From JADJRG01 sp964474905 (GTDB lineage Bacteria; Myxococcota_A; Polyangia; Nannocystales; Nannocystaceae), in NCBI GenBank assembly GCA_964474905.1, contig CAYYUP010000005.1:62001-126000 (forward strand): a stretch of DNA of 64,000 bases. Reading direction: 5' to 3'. This document shows, piece after piece, positions 43,318-52,114 of the stretch. The translations under genes were made by a program, and so were the position numbers. The notes beneath the pieces are model-generated. The model ran no database searches, was not told where the DNA came from, and was given only the letters and a program-made list of their open reading frames with translations. Within the stretch, counting starts at the first letter, position 1. Every line of letters begins with the position of its first letter.

Positions 43318-44436
43318 TCACATCCGGTGCACACCGCTGAGGCTCGGATCGGCCTCGATCGCCCCTTCATCTTCGCTGCCGGCGAGGAAGAAACTCGAGT
43401 CGCGATAGCGCCGGAGGAAGTGGCGGCTGATGACCACTGCGCTCGCGGTTAAAGGCACGGCGATCATCACCCCACCGATGCCAAAGAGCGAGCCGCAGAC
43501 CATCAGGCCGGCGATCACGGCGGCCGGGTTTAGACCCACAGAGCCGCCCAAAATCCGCGGCGTGATCACCAGGCCGTCGAGGGTCTGCACGACGACAAAA
43601 ACACCGGCGAGCCCGAGCAACTGGCCGAACCCGTTGAAGTCCATCAGCGTCAGCAGCAGCCCCAAGGAGAGCCCGAGCCCGGGACCGATGTAGGGGATGA
43701 AGGCGAGCATGCCCATGATGAAGCCGACCAAGACCCCCAAGGGCACGCCGACGTAGACCAAGCCGAGCGAATAGAGGGTGCTGAGCGTGACCATCAGGAC
43801 CAGCTCGCCGCGGACCCATTGGGCGATGACGTCCGAAATTTCGCGGCTGAGCCCGTAGACCCGAGCGCGGTTGCGAGGCGGGACCAGGGCACCAAAAAAT
43901 CGGATGAGTCGGGGAAAATCTAAAAGCAGGTAGAGCGTGAAGATCGGGATCAAGACCAACACGATCACGACCCGCGAGATGCTCTCGATGCCGCCGCTGA
44001 GGCTGCCAAGAACGTCGCGGATCTCTCCGCTCGAGATGCGCTGGCTGAGCTCCGCCTGCAGGTCGTCCCAGAGCAAGGGCAACGTCGTGCCCGAACTCGC
44101 TTCGATCCACACACCCATGGTTTCGATCCGCTCCGGCGCGGTGTCGACGAACTCGGCGATCTGATCGGCGACCATCGGCAGGAGCAGCGAGAGCAGCAAC
44201 GCCAAGGTCGCCCCCCCCGCGCCGAGCACCAAGAGCACGCTCAGCACCCGCGGTACCCGACGACGCTGAAGCGCGAGCACCAACGGATCCAAGAGGTACG
44301 CGAGAACAAAGGCCGCACCGAGGGCGATCATCAGCGGCTGGAGACGCTGCAGGATCTCGAGAAAGACGTAGACAAACGCCAGCACGAACGCGATTTGCAC
44401 GAAGGTGTGCGTGCGCCTGACATGCGGGTCGGTCAC
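43318..44436 (-). CDS. AI-2E family (PerM/YdiK-type) membrane transporter
   Basis: A 372-residue inner-membrane protein with about eight helices. The family signature is clear: ALGAAFVLAYLLDPLV near the N-terminus, DQIAEFVDTAPERIE in the extracytoplasmic helix, and IPYIGPGLGLSLGLLL, LVITPRILGGSVGLNPAAVI and FGIGGVMIAVPLTAS (each shortened here) near the C-terminus. Members are annotated as autoinducer-2 exporters or Na+/H+ antiporters; the substrate here is unknown. The GTG start overlaps the PEGA-lipoprotein stop by 4 bp (GTGA), so it is co-translated with the upstream genes. Confidence 0.88.
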   Translation of the reverse strand: MTDPHVRRTHTFVQIAFVLAFVYVFLEILQRLQPLMIALGAAFVLAYLLDPLVLALQRRRVPRVLSVLLVLGAGGATLALLLSLLLPMVADQIAEFVDTAPERIETMGVWIEASSGTTLPLLWDDLQAELSQRISSGEIRDVLGSLSGGIESISRVVIVLVLIPIFTLYLLLDFPRLIRFFGALVPPRNRARVYGLSREISDVIAQWVRGELVLMVTLSTLYSLGLVYVGVPLGVLVGFIMGMLAFIPYIGPGLGLSLGLLLTLMDFNGFGQLLGLAGVFVVVQTLDGLVITPRILGGSVGLNPAAVIAGLMVCGSLFGIGGVMIAVPLTASAVVISRHFLRRYRDSSFFLAGSEDEGAIEADPSLSGVHRM

Positions 44437-44780
44437 GGCTCGGGATCTTCTAGTAATTCGGCGTCGACGACAATCTCCGCCGGCGAGTCTCTGTCGATCC
44501 GCAGGGTCTTTTGCACGGGGAAGCGCCCGGGCTTGCGGATTTCGACACGGTGGACCCCAGGCGCGAGCTGCAGGGGTCCGCTGGCGGGCTGCGAGAACGA
44601 GCGCACGAGACCGATGTAGTTGCCGTCGACATAGACTTCGGCGTCACTGTCCTCGGCCGGCGTATGGATTATGAGCGCCGCGCTTTGGCCGCGATTGGCG
44701 CAACCAACGACAGAGAACGAAGCGCAGAGGGCCAGACCGACGGCGAGCAGGTGGGCGCGCATCCGCGGAGTAGACCACAT
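44433..44780 (-). CDS. PEGA-domain lipoprotein
   Basis: A 115-residue lipoprotein. The signal peptide ends in SVVGC, a lipobox, so the mature protein begins at Cys 27 (counting from 44780) and is anchored to a membrane. The mature part is one PEGA domain, with strands DAEVYVDGNYIGLV and PLQLAPGVHRVEIRKPG, which normally contributes to envelope or kinase-associated surface modules. An alternative start at Met 7 (44762) leaves the same mature protein. It lies between a secreted protein (8-nt gap) and the AI-2E transporter (4-bp overlap). Confidence 0.8.
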   Translation of the reverse strand: MWSTPRMRAHLLAVGLALCASFSVVGCANRGQSAALIIHTPAEDSDAEVYVDGNYIGLVRSFSQPASGPLQLAPGVHRVEIRKPGRFPVQKTLRIDRDSPAEIVVDAELLEDPEP

Positions 44781-44788
44781 CCGGCAGC

Positions 44789-45751
44789 TCAGTCGAAAGT
44801 CGCGGCGATCCGCCGGGGACCCAGGACCTCGAGAATCCGCAGCGGCACGCCCGGGATCCGCAACGTAGCCACACGCTGCGCCAGCTCCTCTGCCCCCAGA
44901 CCTTCGCCGCCCTCGACCCGGAGGATCACAGCGCCCGCTGCTGTGATCCCGCCGACGGAGACAGAGCGCACACCGACCACCGAGGAGCCGAGCGCACGCT
45001 GCACACGGCGGACCCGAGCCGCCGGCCAGGGAGCGGCGATTTCGAGCGAAATCGAGACATCACGGCCCCTGTGCAGTGCCTCTGAGAGCCCCACAAGCGC
45101 CCGCCGCAGCGCCTCAAATTCGGCTGCGCTGGTGTCCTCGGCAAAGGCCAAAGCGGTACTTTTAAAGGGCACGGCGCCGCTGATCTCAGCCTCGAGTGTT
45201 ACCCGAGCCCCGTGCGCACGGGCCTGGTAGACCTCGCCGAGCGCCTCGCAGCGCAGCCGCAGATTCAGTACCGTCGGCGCCTCGGCGGCGATGCTCACAA
45301 GACCGCGAGCGAGTAGCTGCTCGCGCACGCCGGCGATCACCTCGTCGCCACAACCATCGCCGCGCAGCTCACCAAATCGCGGCAGCTTCACACCATCGAC
45401 AGGCTCGCCCGCGCCCCGCAGCAACTTCTCGATCCGCGGCAGATCGATCTCGACCTCGACCTCGACCGTGGCGGTCGCACCGTCATCGCTCTGCTTTAAA
45501 ATCCGGTAGGCGCTGGTCCACGCCGCCGAAGAAGCGAGCACCCGAGTGCGATCCCCCGGATCAACACCTTCGAGCTCTGCGAGCGCTGCTCCGAGCGCCG
45601 CTTTGCGAGCCCTTTGCAGGGCCTCCCGGCGCGGCGCGATCCGATCGCCTCCCTCAGCGATCGCCGCCTGACCACTGCCAGTATACGGCGCGGCATGCGC
45701 ATTTGCGGTCGACACAGAGCCCAGCAGCGCCACCAGAGCGAGCCAGCGCAT
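44789..45751 (-). CDS. Secreted protein of unknown function
   Basis: A 320-residue exported protein. A signal peptide (RWLALVALLGSVSTANAHA) is followed by a domain beginning YTGSGQAAIAEGGDRIAPRREA (a G-x-G-x-A...A-x2-x-A-L layout) and continuing as alternating alpha/beta. That opening resembles the FlgT N-terminal/LPP20-like domain found in envelope proteins, a weak resemblance only. Two further repeats of similar strand-helix pattern seem to follow (about 130-215 and 225-320). It is first in the operon with the PEGA lipoprotein and AI-2E transporter. The Met at 45751 is chosen for the signal peptide; a TAGGGT element lies 22 nt upstream. Confidence 0.65.
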   Translation of the reverse strand: MRWLALVALLGSVSTANAHAAPYTGSGQAAIAEGGDRIAPRREALQRARKAALGAALAELEGVDPGDRTRVLASSAAWTSAYRILKQSDDGATATVEVEVEIDLPRIEKLLRGAGEPVDGVKLPRFGELRGDGCGDEVIAGVREQLLARGLVSIAAEAPTVLNLRLRCEALGEVYQARAHGARVTLEAEISGAVPFKSTALAFAEDTSAAEFEALRRALVGLSEALHRGRDVSISLEIAAPWPAARVRRVQRALGSSVVGVRSVSVGGITAAGAVILRVEGGEGLGAEELAQRVATLRIPGVPLRILEVLGPRRIAATFD

Positions 45752-45926
45752 CGCCCCAAACGGAGCTGAGAGCACCCTAAGCGCTACACAGGAGGGAGAG
45801 AGAGGCATTCGCTGTGCAGCTTCGCAGACCGCCCGGGATCGAAGCAAGGAAGCCGCGCAGGCAGCCGAGAGAGAGCGCGATAGCGGGTGGCGTTTCGCTG
45901 CATCCTACGATACACCGCCCTAGCCC

Positions 45927-46748
45927 ATGGTTCGCAGCCTCTTTACAGGACATCGTCGCTACAGCATCACTCATCGCGCGGTTCAGCGCCTGCGGGAGTT
46001 GGTGCCGACTCAGGCCGAGGAGGACGACGAGTCCCTCCGCGATCATCTCGACAGCGCGATCTGCCGCGCCGAAGATGACAAACGCGCGGTACGGACCCTC
46101 GATGTGATGCTCGGCGAGCCGCAGATCCTCGTGCCTCTGGATACCTTTGGCGACACGCTCTACGCGATCATCAAGGAGGACACCGTCGTCACCGTGCTGC
46201 CCAAGGGCCACGGCGAAGAGATCCTCCAGCGCGGGCAAGCGCTCGAGCAAAAAGTCGCGGCCGGCGAGATGCCACTGCCGCAGCCCGACGAGAACAGCTG
46301 GGAGCTCCGCCGTCGGTGGCGTCGTGATCCTCCGGTGCCGCCGATCATCGAGCGAGTCAACCGCCACAACGCACCGCCCCCCGCCGGCGACGAAGAGGCC
46401 GCCAACGAATCGCCCGAGCTGCCCGCTCTCAGCCCGACCACCGAAGCCCTCCTGAGCAAGGCGGTCGAGCAAGCGAGACGCAAGGTCCGTGGTCGCATTC
46501 GGCTGGTCGAAAGCCCGCCGCCGGCCCCCGAGCCTCAGCCCCAATCTCCCGTGGAAGAGGCCTTGGTCCGCGGCCTGGACCGCGCCCGTCAGCGCGCCGT
46601 CGTCTCTGCACTCGCCGCGGTGCTCGCCGAGCAAGAGCCCGACTCCGAGGTACTGCCCCTCTGGAATCAGCTTTTAGAGGAGGGCCTGCCCGCCAACCTC
46701 ACCGTCGAGGATCTGCTGAGCGCCGTCCGCCAGATCCCTCCGACCTGA
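45927..46748 (+). CDS. Hypothetical protein
   Basis: A 273-residue soluble protein without a signal peptide or membrane helix. The N-terminal 100 residues (YSITHRAVQRLRELV, then LRDHLDSAICRAED, IIKEDTVVTVLPKG) form a compact alpha/beta unit whose beta-hairpin end vaguely recalls RelE/HigB-like folds, but no catalytic set is identifiable. The middle is Pro/Glu-rich; the last third is helical (EEALVRGLDRARQRAVVSALAAVLAE). Third-position GC is consistent with coding. It is divergent from the secreted-protein operon and followed by a strong terminator, so monocistronic. Confidence 0.65.
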   Translation: MVRSLFTGHRRYSITHRAVQRLRELVPTQAEEDDESLRDHLDSAICRAEDDKRAVRTLDVMLGEPQILVPLDTFGDTLYAIIKEDTVVTVLPKGHGEEILQRGQALEQKVAAGEMPLPQPDENSWELRRRWRRDPPVPPIIERVNRHNAPPPAGDEEAANESPELPALSPTTEALLSKAVEQARRKVRGRIRLVESPPPAPEPQPQSPVEEALVRGLDRARQRAVVSALAAVLAEQEPDSEVLPLWNQLLEEGLPANLTVEDLLSAVRQIPPT

Positions 46749-46773
46749 GCAGAGTCCGCAACCATTGTCTCGG

Positions 46774-46806
46774 CCCGCGGTCGCCCTGTGCGACTGCGGG
46801 TTTTGT
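46774..46806 (+). terminator. Rho-independent terminator
   Basis: CCCGC-G-GTCG pairs with CGAC-T-GCGGG (46774-46800) around a CCCTGTG loop. TTTTGT follows directly. It ends the 45927-46748 gene. Confidence 0.78.
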
Positions 46807-46841
46807 CAATTGAGATCGCGAGAATCGCCTGAACACGAGGA

Positions 46842-46880
46842 CCGTGCACGTCGCACTGGATGCTGACGCCTCGTGCACGG
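46842..46880. repeat. Inverted repeat CCGTGCACG ... CGTGCACGG
   Basis: The 9-bp arms are separated by 21 nt, and each contains the palindrome CGTGCACG. A related ATGCACGG copy follows about 10 nt later. It could be an operator. Confidence 0.45.
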
Positions 46881-47058
46881 GTCATGTCGCATGCACGGCC
46901 GTGCTCTGCAGTTGGCCATGAACTCCACACTCAAGCCCGCACGAGCACAAAGGGTCGCGGGGCCGCCTGCATCTCCGACCCCAGGACTCCGGGAGTGTTC
47001 ATGCCCGAGCAGACCTTCGACTTAGTATTCACCCTGTGGGCCGCCAACATTTACAGTG

Positions 47059-47084
47059 TGTACATTTGTACATTCTGTACAGAA
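47059..47084. promoter_or_regulatory. Clustered TGTACA operator-like sites
   Basis: TGTACA occurs at 47059, 47067 and 47076, and the last lies in the perfect 12-bp palindrome TTCTGTACAGAA (47073-47084). The spacing of 8 and 9 bp and the AT-rich context suggest binding of a dimeric repressor or activator. The sites end about 103 nt before the lipoprotein start. Confidence 0.5.
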
Positions 47085-47187
47085 TGACGTTCAACCGATT
47101 CCACTTCACATTCGCGCCGCATCGACCGAAAACAACCGTTTAAAGTCCCTGCATTGCCTTGTAGTCTCGAATTTGGGAGAACTGAAT

Positions 47188-48642
47188 ATGAAAACCACTA
47201 TTACTACATTTGGGTACATGTCCACACTTGGACTGAGCGCGATGTTGCTGGTCCTGGGGTGTTCTGGAGATGACACATCGACGACCGGTACGAGCGCGAG
47301 CGAGACAGGCTCGACGAGCGACGATCCTAGCAGCTCTAGCGGCTCGACCACAGGTTCGACAACAAATGGATCGAGTTCGACAAATCCATCGACGGATCCA
47401 ACCATGTCGACCTCAACCGACCCCACCACGGATACGGACGCGACCACCACAACCTCAACAACCTCAACGACCACAACAGAGACCGATGGAACGACCACCA
47501 CGACAACAGGTGGGGTCTGCGGTGATATGAACGTCGATCTGGGCGAAGAATGCGACGACGGCAACGAGGATAACAGCGATGCCTGCACAAATGAGTGCCT
47601 CGCGGCCTACTGTGGGGACAGTTGGGTCTACGAGGGCGTCGAGGCCTGCGATGACGGCAATGAGGTCGATACCGATGAGTGCACTAGCACCTGCGACTTG
47701 GCGATCTGTGGCGACGCAATTGTCTACGAAGGCATCGAAGCCTGCGACGACGGCAATGACGACAATACGGATGAATGTACCGATCTCTGCGCCGCACCGG
47801 CCTGTGATGACGGCATCATGAGCGGTCAAGAGAGCGACGTCGACTGCGGCGGCCCCGATTGCGACGGCTGTCCGATCGACGGCGCCTGCGTCGAGAGTTC
47901 GGACTGCGCGGATAGTCAATGTATCGACAATACTTGCCAGGTACCAGAGACCTGCCTGGCGATCCTCGAAGCCGATCCGCAAGCGACCTCCGGCAAATAC
48001 ACCATCGACGCCGGCACCGATACCAGCTACGAGGTCTACTGTGATATGGAGACCGATGGCGGCGGTTGGACGATCCTCTGGGCGACCAGCGGCGGCGACA
48101 ACCAGCAACCGATGACCGGTGATGGCGAAGTCTTAGGTGGCGATCCCCTGGCCTATCAGGCCTACAACCGCAAGCGCGCCTTCAAGGTATTGCTCTCGGG
48201 ACTGAGTTCGGAGGGCCTCATCGGTCGAAAACTCGGCAAGGTCTGGCTCCAGTTCGACCACGTGCCCTTCGACGAAACGCTGACGATGGCCAACAAACAC
48301 CGCCATTGGGCGACAACCCTCAAAGCCTCCAACGGTATTACCAAGTCGGGCTTTGTCGGCTTCTCCAACTACAACATCACGGGCGGCGGCGATTTCAACC
48401 TCTCCCTTACCGACGGCAACACCTGCGGGGGCAAAACAGTGATGGGCGTCGATCACCACCAGACCAAGTATTGGCACCTCAACTGTGGCTGCACGCGCCA
48501 GTATCTCTACTCGTACTCGAATCAATCCGCCGACAGTGACGCCTCCTACAACGTCAACACCGGGCTCGGAAGTTGGACCGCCACCGCGGCCTGCACGAGC
48601 TCTGAGGGCAAGGGCCTAGCGCTCTACCTGGGCGTCCGTTAG
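47188..48642 (+). CDS. Lipoprotein with Cys-rich disulfide repeats and fibrinogen-like C-terminal domain
   Basis: A 484-residue surface lipoprotein. The signal peptide ends in LVLGC (lipobox; Cys near 25). A Ser/Thr/Asp-rich stalk (about 30-105) is followed by three or four Myxococcus-type disulfide repeats, each with a CGD-x-n-E-x-CDDGN-x2-n-D-x-C-x-x-x-C layout (about 110-225). Then comes a short CGGPDCDGC segment and a fibrinogen-related domain (about 255-484) carrying YEVYCDMETDGGGWTIL, the hallmark GGGWT. Fibrinogen-like domains bind carbohydrates or proteins, so a role in adhesion is likely. GGGAG 7 nt before the ATG supports this start. The gene sits behind a palindromic operator cluster. 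Confidence 0.87.
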   Translation: MKTTITTFGYMSTLGLSAMLLVLGCSGDDTSTTGTSASETGSTSDDPSSSSGSTTGSTTNGSSSTNPSTDPTMSTSTDPTTDTDATTTTSTTSTTTTETDGTTTTTTGGVCGDMNVDLGEECDDGNEDNSDACTNECLAAYCGDSWVYEGVEACDDGNEVDTDECTSTCDLAICGDAIVYEGIEACDDGNDDNTDECTDLCAAPACDDGIMSGQESDVDCGGPDCDGCPIDGACVESSDCADSQCIDNTCQVPETCLAILEADPQATSGKYTIDAGTDTSYEVYCDMETDGGGWTILWATSGGDNQQPMTGDGEVLGGDPLAYQAYNRKRAFKVLLSGLSSEGLIGRKLGKVWLQFDHVPFDETLTMANKHRHWATTLKASNGITKSGFVGFSNYNITGGGDFNLSLTDGNTCGGKTVMGVDHHQTKYWHLNCGCTRQYLYSYSNQSADSDASYNVNTGLGSWTATAACTSSEGKGLALYLGVR

Positions 48643-49008
48643 CAGCTGTTTTCGAGCGCGAGCAAGCGTAGCCTCCTCAAGCATGAGGGGGCCTGCGCAC
48701 CTGTGGTTCGATCCCTCCTCTCCAGCGCCGCACAGCGGGCTGTGCGCATGTTCCAGAGCGCGAACGAACACAGGAGCGATCTGCGCGCGGAGCCCAGGCA
48801 CATGCACAAGCACCCACCAATGCAGCCCTCGCGGCCCATGGGCGTGTCTCGTCCCCTCTCAGCACGTCTCACCCAACTCGAAGGGCTATCCCCCCAAGCC
48901 GGCGCCCGCGAGCATCCCGAGGCGTATGTAGGTCGCTGTGCTGCCGCTCTGAAATGCCGCATGATCGTCGACTAGGGGCGATCTGGGCTATCCTAGAGCG
49001 CCCTGCCG
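48643..49008. other. Intergenic region before Ser/Thr kinase gene
   Basis: No convincing gene is seen in these 366 bp; a 90-codon frame at 48703-48975 has no ribosome site and atypical composition. A perfect hairpin CGCACAG-CGGG-CTGTGCG lies at 48729-48746. A TATCCT -10 element (48989-48994) lies 14 nt before the kinase ATG. Confidence 0.5.
48989..48994 (+). promoter_or_regulatory. -10 element (TATCCT) upstream of kinase at 49009
   Basis: TATCCT is followed by 14 nt and then ATG, which would give a leader of about 7 nt. No Shine-Dalgarno sequence is present. Confidence 0.45.
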
Positions 49009-50841
49009 ATGGCCATGCCGCCAAAGCCACCACCACCGCCGCGTAAGCTCCCGAAGTCAAACGCGGGGACCGCCGAGCCGATGCTGCTCGCGGTCAGCGA
49101 TCTCGAGGACATCGAGGTGGCGGCGCCACGCCCGGGTCCGGGCCTGACCCTGGTCGGCACTGTTCTCGCGGACCGCTATCAGATCCTCGAGCGCATCGCT
49201 GAGGGCGGCATGGGTACGGTCTACGTCGCCGAGCACATCACGATCCACCGTCGCCTGGCGATCAAAGTACTGAGCCCCGACTTAGGCAACAGCCCCGACA
49301 TCGCCCAACGCTTCCTCCGAGAGGCGCAGGCGGCCTCGATGATCCAGCACGAGCATATCGTCGACATCATCGATTTTGGCTACACCGAGCAGGGGCAAGC
49401 GTTCCTGGCGATGGAGCTCCTAGAGGGCGAAGATCTGGCCACAACGCTCGATCGAGAGCGTCGATTGCCGTGGCCTCGGCTCCGACGCATGGTCCTCCAG
49501 ATGTGCCGTGCGCTAAACGCCGCGCACGAAAAGGGCGTCGTGCACCGCGACATGAAGCCCGCCAATTGCTTCCGAATTAAGCGGGGGGGCAACGCAGATT
49601 TCATCAAGCTGCTCGACTTCGGGATCGCCAAAGTGATGACCGAGGCGACCACCTTTCGCGGCAAACAACCGGTCGCCCAGGCGACCGCCGCCGGCACCCT
49701 GCTCGGGACCCCAGAGTACATGGCGCCAGAGCTCGCCCGCGACGGTGTGCCCGACGCCCGCGTCGACATTTACTCGCTGGGCGTGATGATCTACGAGCTG
49801 CTCACGGGCGTCGTCCCGCTGCGCGGCGAGACCTTCATGTCGACTCTGGTGCTGCACCTAACGCAGGAGCCGATCCCCCCCCGTCAGCGGGCGCCCAGCG
49901 CTGACATCCCACCGGCAATCGAAGCCGTGGTCATGCGCGCGCTCGCCAAGGATCCCAACGCCCGTTACCAGACCATCCGCGAGATGACCGAGGCCCTGGT
50001 CGCCGCCGATCAGCGCCTGCGCTCGACCGGCCTCTTCTTGCCGGCGATCCCGGATACGCCCGAATTCTCGCCACCGACCCGCGACGAGACCGAAACCGAA
50101 GCCGAACGCGCACCGACGCTCAACGTCAATCTGCAATCGACCGGCGGCGCCCGCCACTCGACTCCGCAGCAGACGATCGATACCCGCTCGCACCGGACGC
50201 TCCCCCCCCCCGATCAGAGCGGCCAGATGGCGATCTCGCAGCCGTCCACGCAAGTCGACCCCTCGCGAATCTCCGGCGAGCACCGGCCGGCGATGGCCGA
50301 GACGATGGACTCGATCGACGCCATCGAACGGCTGCGACCAAACCCCTACCGCTGGCTCTCAGCGGTGCTCGCACTGCTCGTGCTCGGCCTGGGCATCACC
50401 GTCTGGCAGTTCAACGGCTTTAGCGACGAAGACCCCGCAAAGCCGGACCCGCAGCAGGTGAATGCGGGCGAAAACGTAGGCGCTCCAGTGGCGAGTCCAC
50501 CCGGCAACACGACCCTAAAGACAGGTCCCCCAGGAAAGGTCAATACCGACCCGAGTCTGGGCGCGATGCAGTCGATCACCGAAGAGGAGCGCATGCAGGT
50601 CGCCGCCGATCTGCAGCGCTACATCAAGAAGTGCGCCAAGAGCCACGGACTAAAGCCCGGCAACCAGGGCAGAGTCACCGTCAGCCTCCGGGTCAAGGTC
50701 GGCACAGGCAAGATCAGCGCCGACATTCCAAGCGAACTCGTGGGTCAGCTCATGGGCACATGCATCAATCAAGCCGTGAACAGCATCCAGTTCCAACCTG
50801 GCCGCAAGGCCATGCGGTTTGTACACACCTTCGGACCCTGA
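49009..50841 (+). CDS. Transmembrane Ser/Thr protein kinase (PknB-like)
   Basis: A 610-residue Hanks-type kinase. The kinase domain spans about 55-340: AEGGMGTVYVAEH (Gly loop), LAIKVLS (Lys), VVHRDMKPANCF (catalytic loop), LLDFGIAKV (DFG) and GTPEYMAPE (activation segment end) are all intact. A disordered Ser/Thr/Pro/Gln-rich linker (about 345-440), a transmembrane helix (about 447-466, WLSAVLALLVLGLGITVW) and a periplasmic tail follow. The last 80 residues (EEERMQVAADLQRYIKKCAK, then RVTVSLRVKVGTGKI) resemble a TonB C-terminal/AgmX-like unit. It has no PASTA repeats. A TATCCT -10 lies 14 nt before the ATG. A lipoprotein gene follows. Confidence 0.93.
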   Translation: MAMPPKPPPPPRKLPKSNAGTAEPMLLAVSDLEDIEVAAPRPGPGLTLVGTVLADRYQILERIAEGGMGTVYVAEHITIHRRLAIKVLSPDLGNSPDIAQRFLREAQAASMIQHEHIVDIIDFGYTEQGQAFLAMELLEGEDLATTLDRERRLPWPRLRRMVLQMCRALNAAHEKGVVHRDMKPANCFRIKRGGNADFIKLLDFGIAKVMTEATTFRGKQPVAQATAAGTLLGTPEYMAPELARDGVPDARVDIYSLGVMIYELLTGVVPLRGETFMSTLVLHLTQEPIPPRQRAPSADIPPAIEAVVMRALAKDPNARYQTIREMTEALVAADQRLRSTGLFLPAIPDTPEFSPPTRDETETEAERAPTLNVNLQSTGGARHSTPQQTIDTRSHRTLPPPDQSGQMAISQPSTQVDPSRISGEHRPAMAETMDSIDAIERLRPNPYRWLSAVLALLVLGLGITVWQFNGFSDEDPAKPDPQQVNAGENVGAPVASPPGNTTLKTGPPGKVNTDPSLGAMQSITEEERMQVAADLQRYIKKCAKSHGLKPGNQGRVTVSLRVKVGTGKISADIPSELVGQLMGTCINQAVNSIQFQPGRKAMRFVHTFGP

Positions 50842-50890
50842 GCGCCACGTATGTGTGGCCGCCGCGGTAGTCAATCCGCACGAGACCCCG

Positions 50891-52084
50891 ATGACACAAA
50901 CGATCACGACTGCGACGCGCCGAGCCCTCGTGCTCACGGCCTTGATCCTCGGAGGCTGCGTCAGCAAGCAACACTTCGACAGGCGCAGCGACGAACTCGC
51001 AGCGCTACTAAGCCCGAGCAACGTCGCTCTGGTCACGCCCTCCAAGATCAAACTCACCGGGCTCGCCACCCGCACTCACACCCGCCCCGGGACCTTCCTG
51101 CAGGTGCTGCCGAGCGGTGAAGGTGTGCCCGTGCAAAGCCGCTGCGAGGCGATCCTCGCCGACTCGATGCGCCTCGACACGGCCTTCGCCGAGGACGACG
51201 CAGCGCTCACCTGGAGCGAGATCCTGCCACGCCTCGACGATCCGGCGATCATCGGCCCCGCGGGGCAGCTCCCGGATGCGCTGCTCCGCGACGTCTGGCT
51301 CCGTGTCGGTGTTTTTTACGACGCCTTCGACTTCTCGCTCTCCGCCGGCGCGCCGACCTTCTCCTTTGGCGGCGGCAGCTCGCGCGTTCGCGTCTCGTTT
51401 CAGGCATGGCGAGCCAAACGTCTGACCGAACTCGCCTACGAGAGCGACGTCGATCGCCTCTACAGCTGCTGCCAAACTGAGGGCTGCGGCGATTACATGG
51501 TCGTCTCGCAAACCGAGATCGACGTCTTCAAGTACAAATACCGCAACCTTACAGCCTCGGCGAACGGACACTACGCCGTCTACAGCGGTGAGGCGAAGGT
51601 CGGCGTCGCCCTCGGCGAGCAGGCCAAAGAGCGTATCTACCTCCTCGAGCTGCGGAGCGTTCCCAAAAAAGCCACGTCCCTCCGCGACGTCTGCTCGCTG
51701 CCCTCCTCGATGGTCATCGCCGAGTCGCAAACACGCACGCTCACACTGCCCTGTCCGGTCGCAGGTCTCACCTTCGGCGAAGAAGACCTGACCGTCACCG
51801 TCAAGCCTGCGCCCGAGGGCTACCAGCTATCGATCGCCCCCACCGGGGATGCGGGCACCGTCGCGGCGATCCTCGTCCGCAAGAACGGCCTGCCAGAGGT
51901 CCGCCTGCCGGTATTCGTCGCCCGAAAAACCCTGCGCGGATCCCAGCCCACAACCGAGTCGCTGCCGCCTACAGGCTCACAGTGGGAGCCACCGCCCCTC
52001 TCCAAGCCCGCCTCGACGATCGATCGCGAGGGCGCAGACAAACTAGAGCTGCTCCGCGGGCACGTCGAGATCGAGCCCGAGTAG
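50891..52084 (+). CDS. Hypothetical lipoprotein
   Basis: A 397-residue exported lipoprotein without a recognised domain. The signal peptide (RRALVLTALILGGC) ends in a clear lipobox; the Cys is near residue 20. The mature part is largely beta (FSFGGGSSRVRVSFQAWRAK, VGVALGEQAKERIYLLELR) with Cys pairs that may form disulfides (YSCCQTEGCGDYM). Start: ATG 50891; the open frame extends up to 50819 but would overlap the kinase stop. It probably shares a transcript with the kinase, with only 49 nt between them. Confidence 0.7.
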   Translation: MTQTITTATRRALVLTALILGGCVSKQHFDRRSDELAALLSPSNVALVTPSKIKLTGLATRTHTRPGTFLQVLPSGEGVPVQSRCEAILADSMRLDTAFAEDDAALTWSEILPRLDDPAIIGPAGQLPDALLRDVWLRVGVFYDAFDFSLSAGAPTFSFGGGSSRVRVSFQAWRAKRLTELAYESDVDRLYSCCQTEGCGDYMVVSQTEIDVFKYKYRNLTASANGHYAVYSGEAKVGVALGEQAKERIYLLELRSVPKKATSLRDVCSLPSSMVIAESQTRTLTLPCPVAGLTFGEEDLTVTVKPAPEGYQLSIAPTGDAGTVAAILVRKNGLPEVRLPVFVARKTLRGSQPTTESLPPTGSQWEPPPLSKPASTIDREGADKLELLRGHVEIEPE

Positions 52085-52114
52085 CGGGACGCGAGCACCC
52101 CCGGGTTGCACTCT

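Larger units (their letters stand above)
46749..47187. other. Regulatory intergenic region before the fibrinogen-like lipoprotein gene
   Basis: This 439-bp stretch has no convincing gene and is less GC-rich than its surroundings. It holds a terminator (46774-46806), an inverted repeat CCGTGCACG/CGTGCACGG (46842-46850, 46872-46880), three TGTACA hexamers (47059-47081) and a Shine-Dalgarno GGGAG (47176-47180) before the lipoprotein ATG. Confidence 0.6.

Noticed and set aside
48703..48975. 90-codon open frame upstream of the first kinase
   Set aside because: No ribosome site, no domain, atypical amino-acid mix, and it overlaps the probable kinase promoter region.
44433..50841. A secretion or gliding apparatus locus suggested by TonB-like, PEGA and TPR proteins
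   Set aside because: The genes are spread over separate transcripts on both strands, with no conserved machinery component that I can name.
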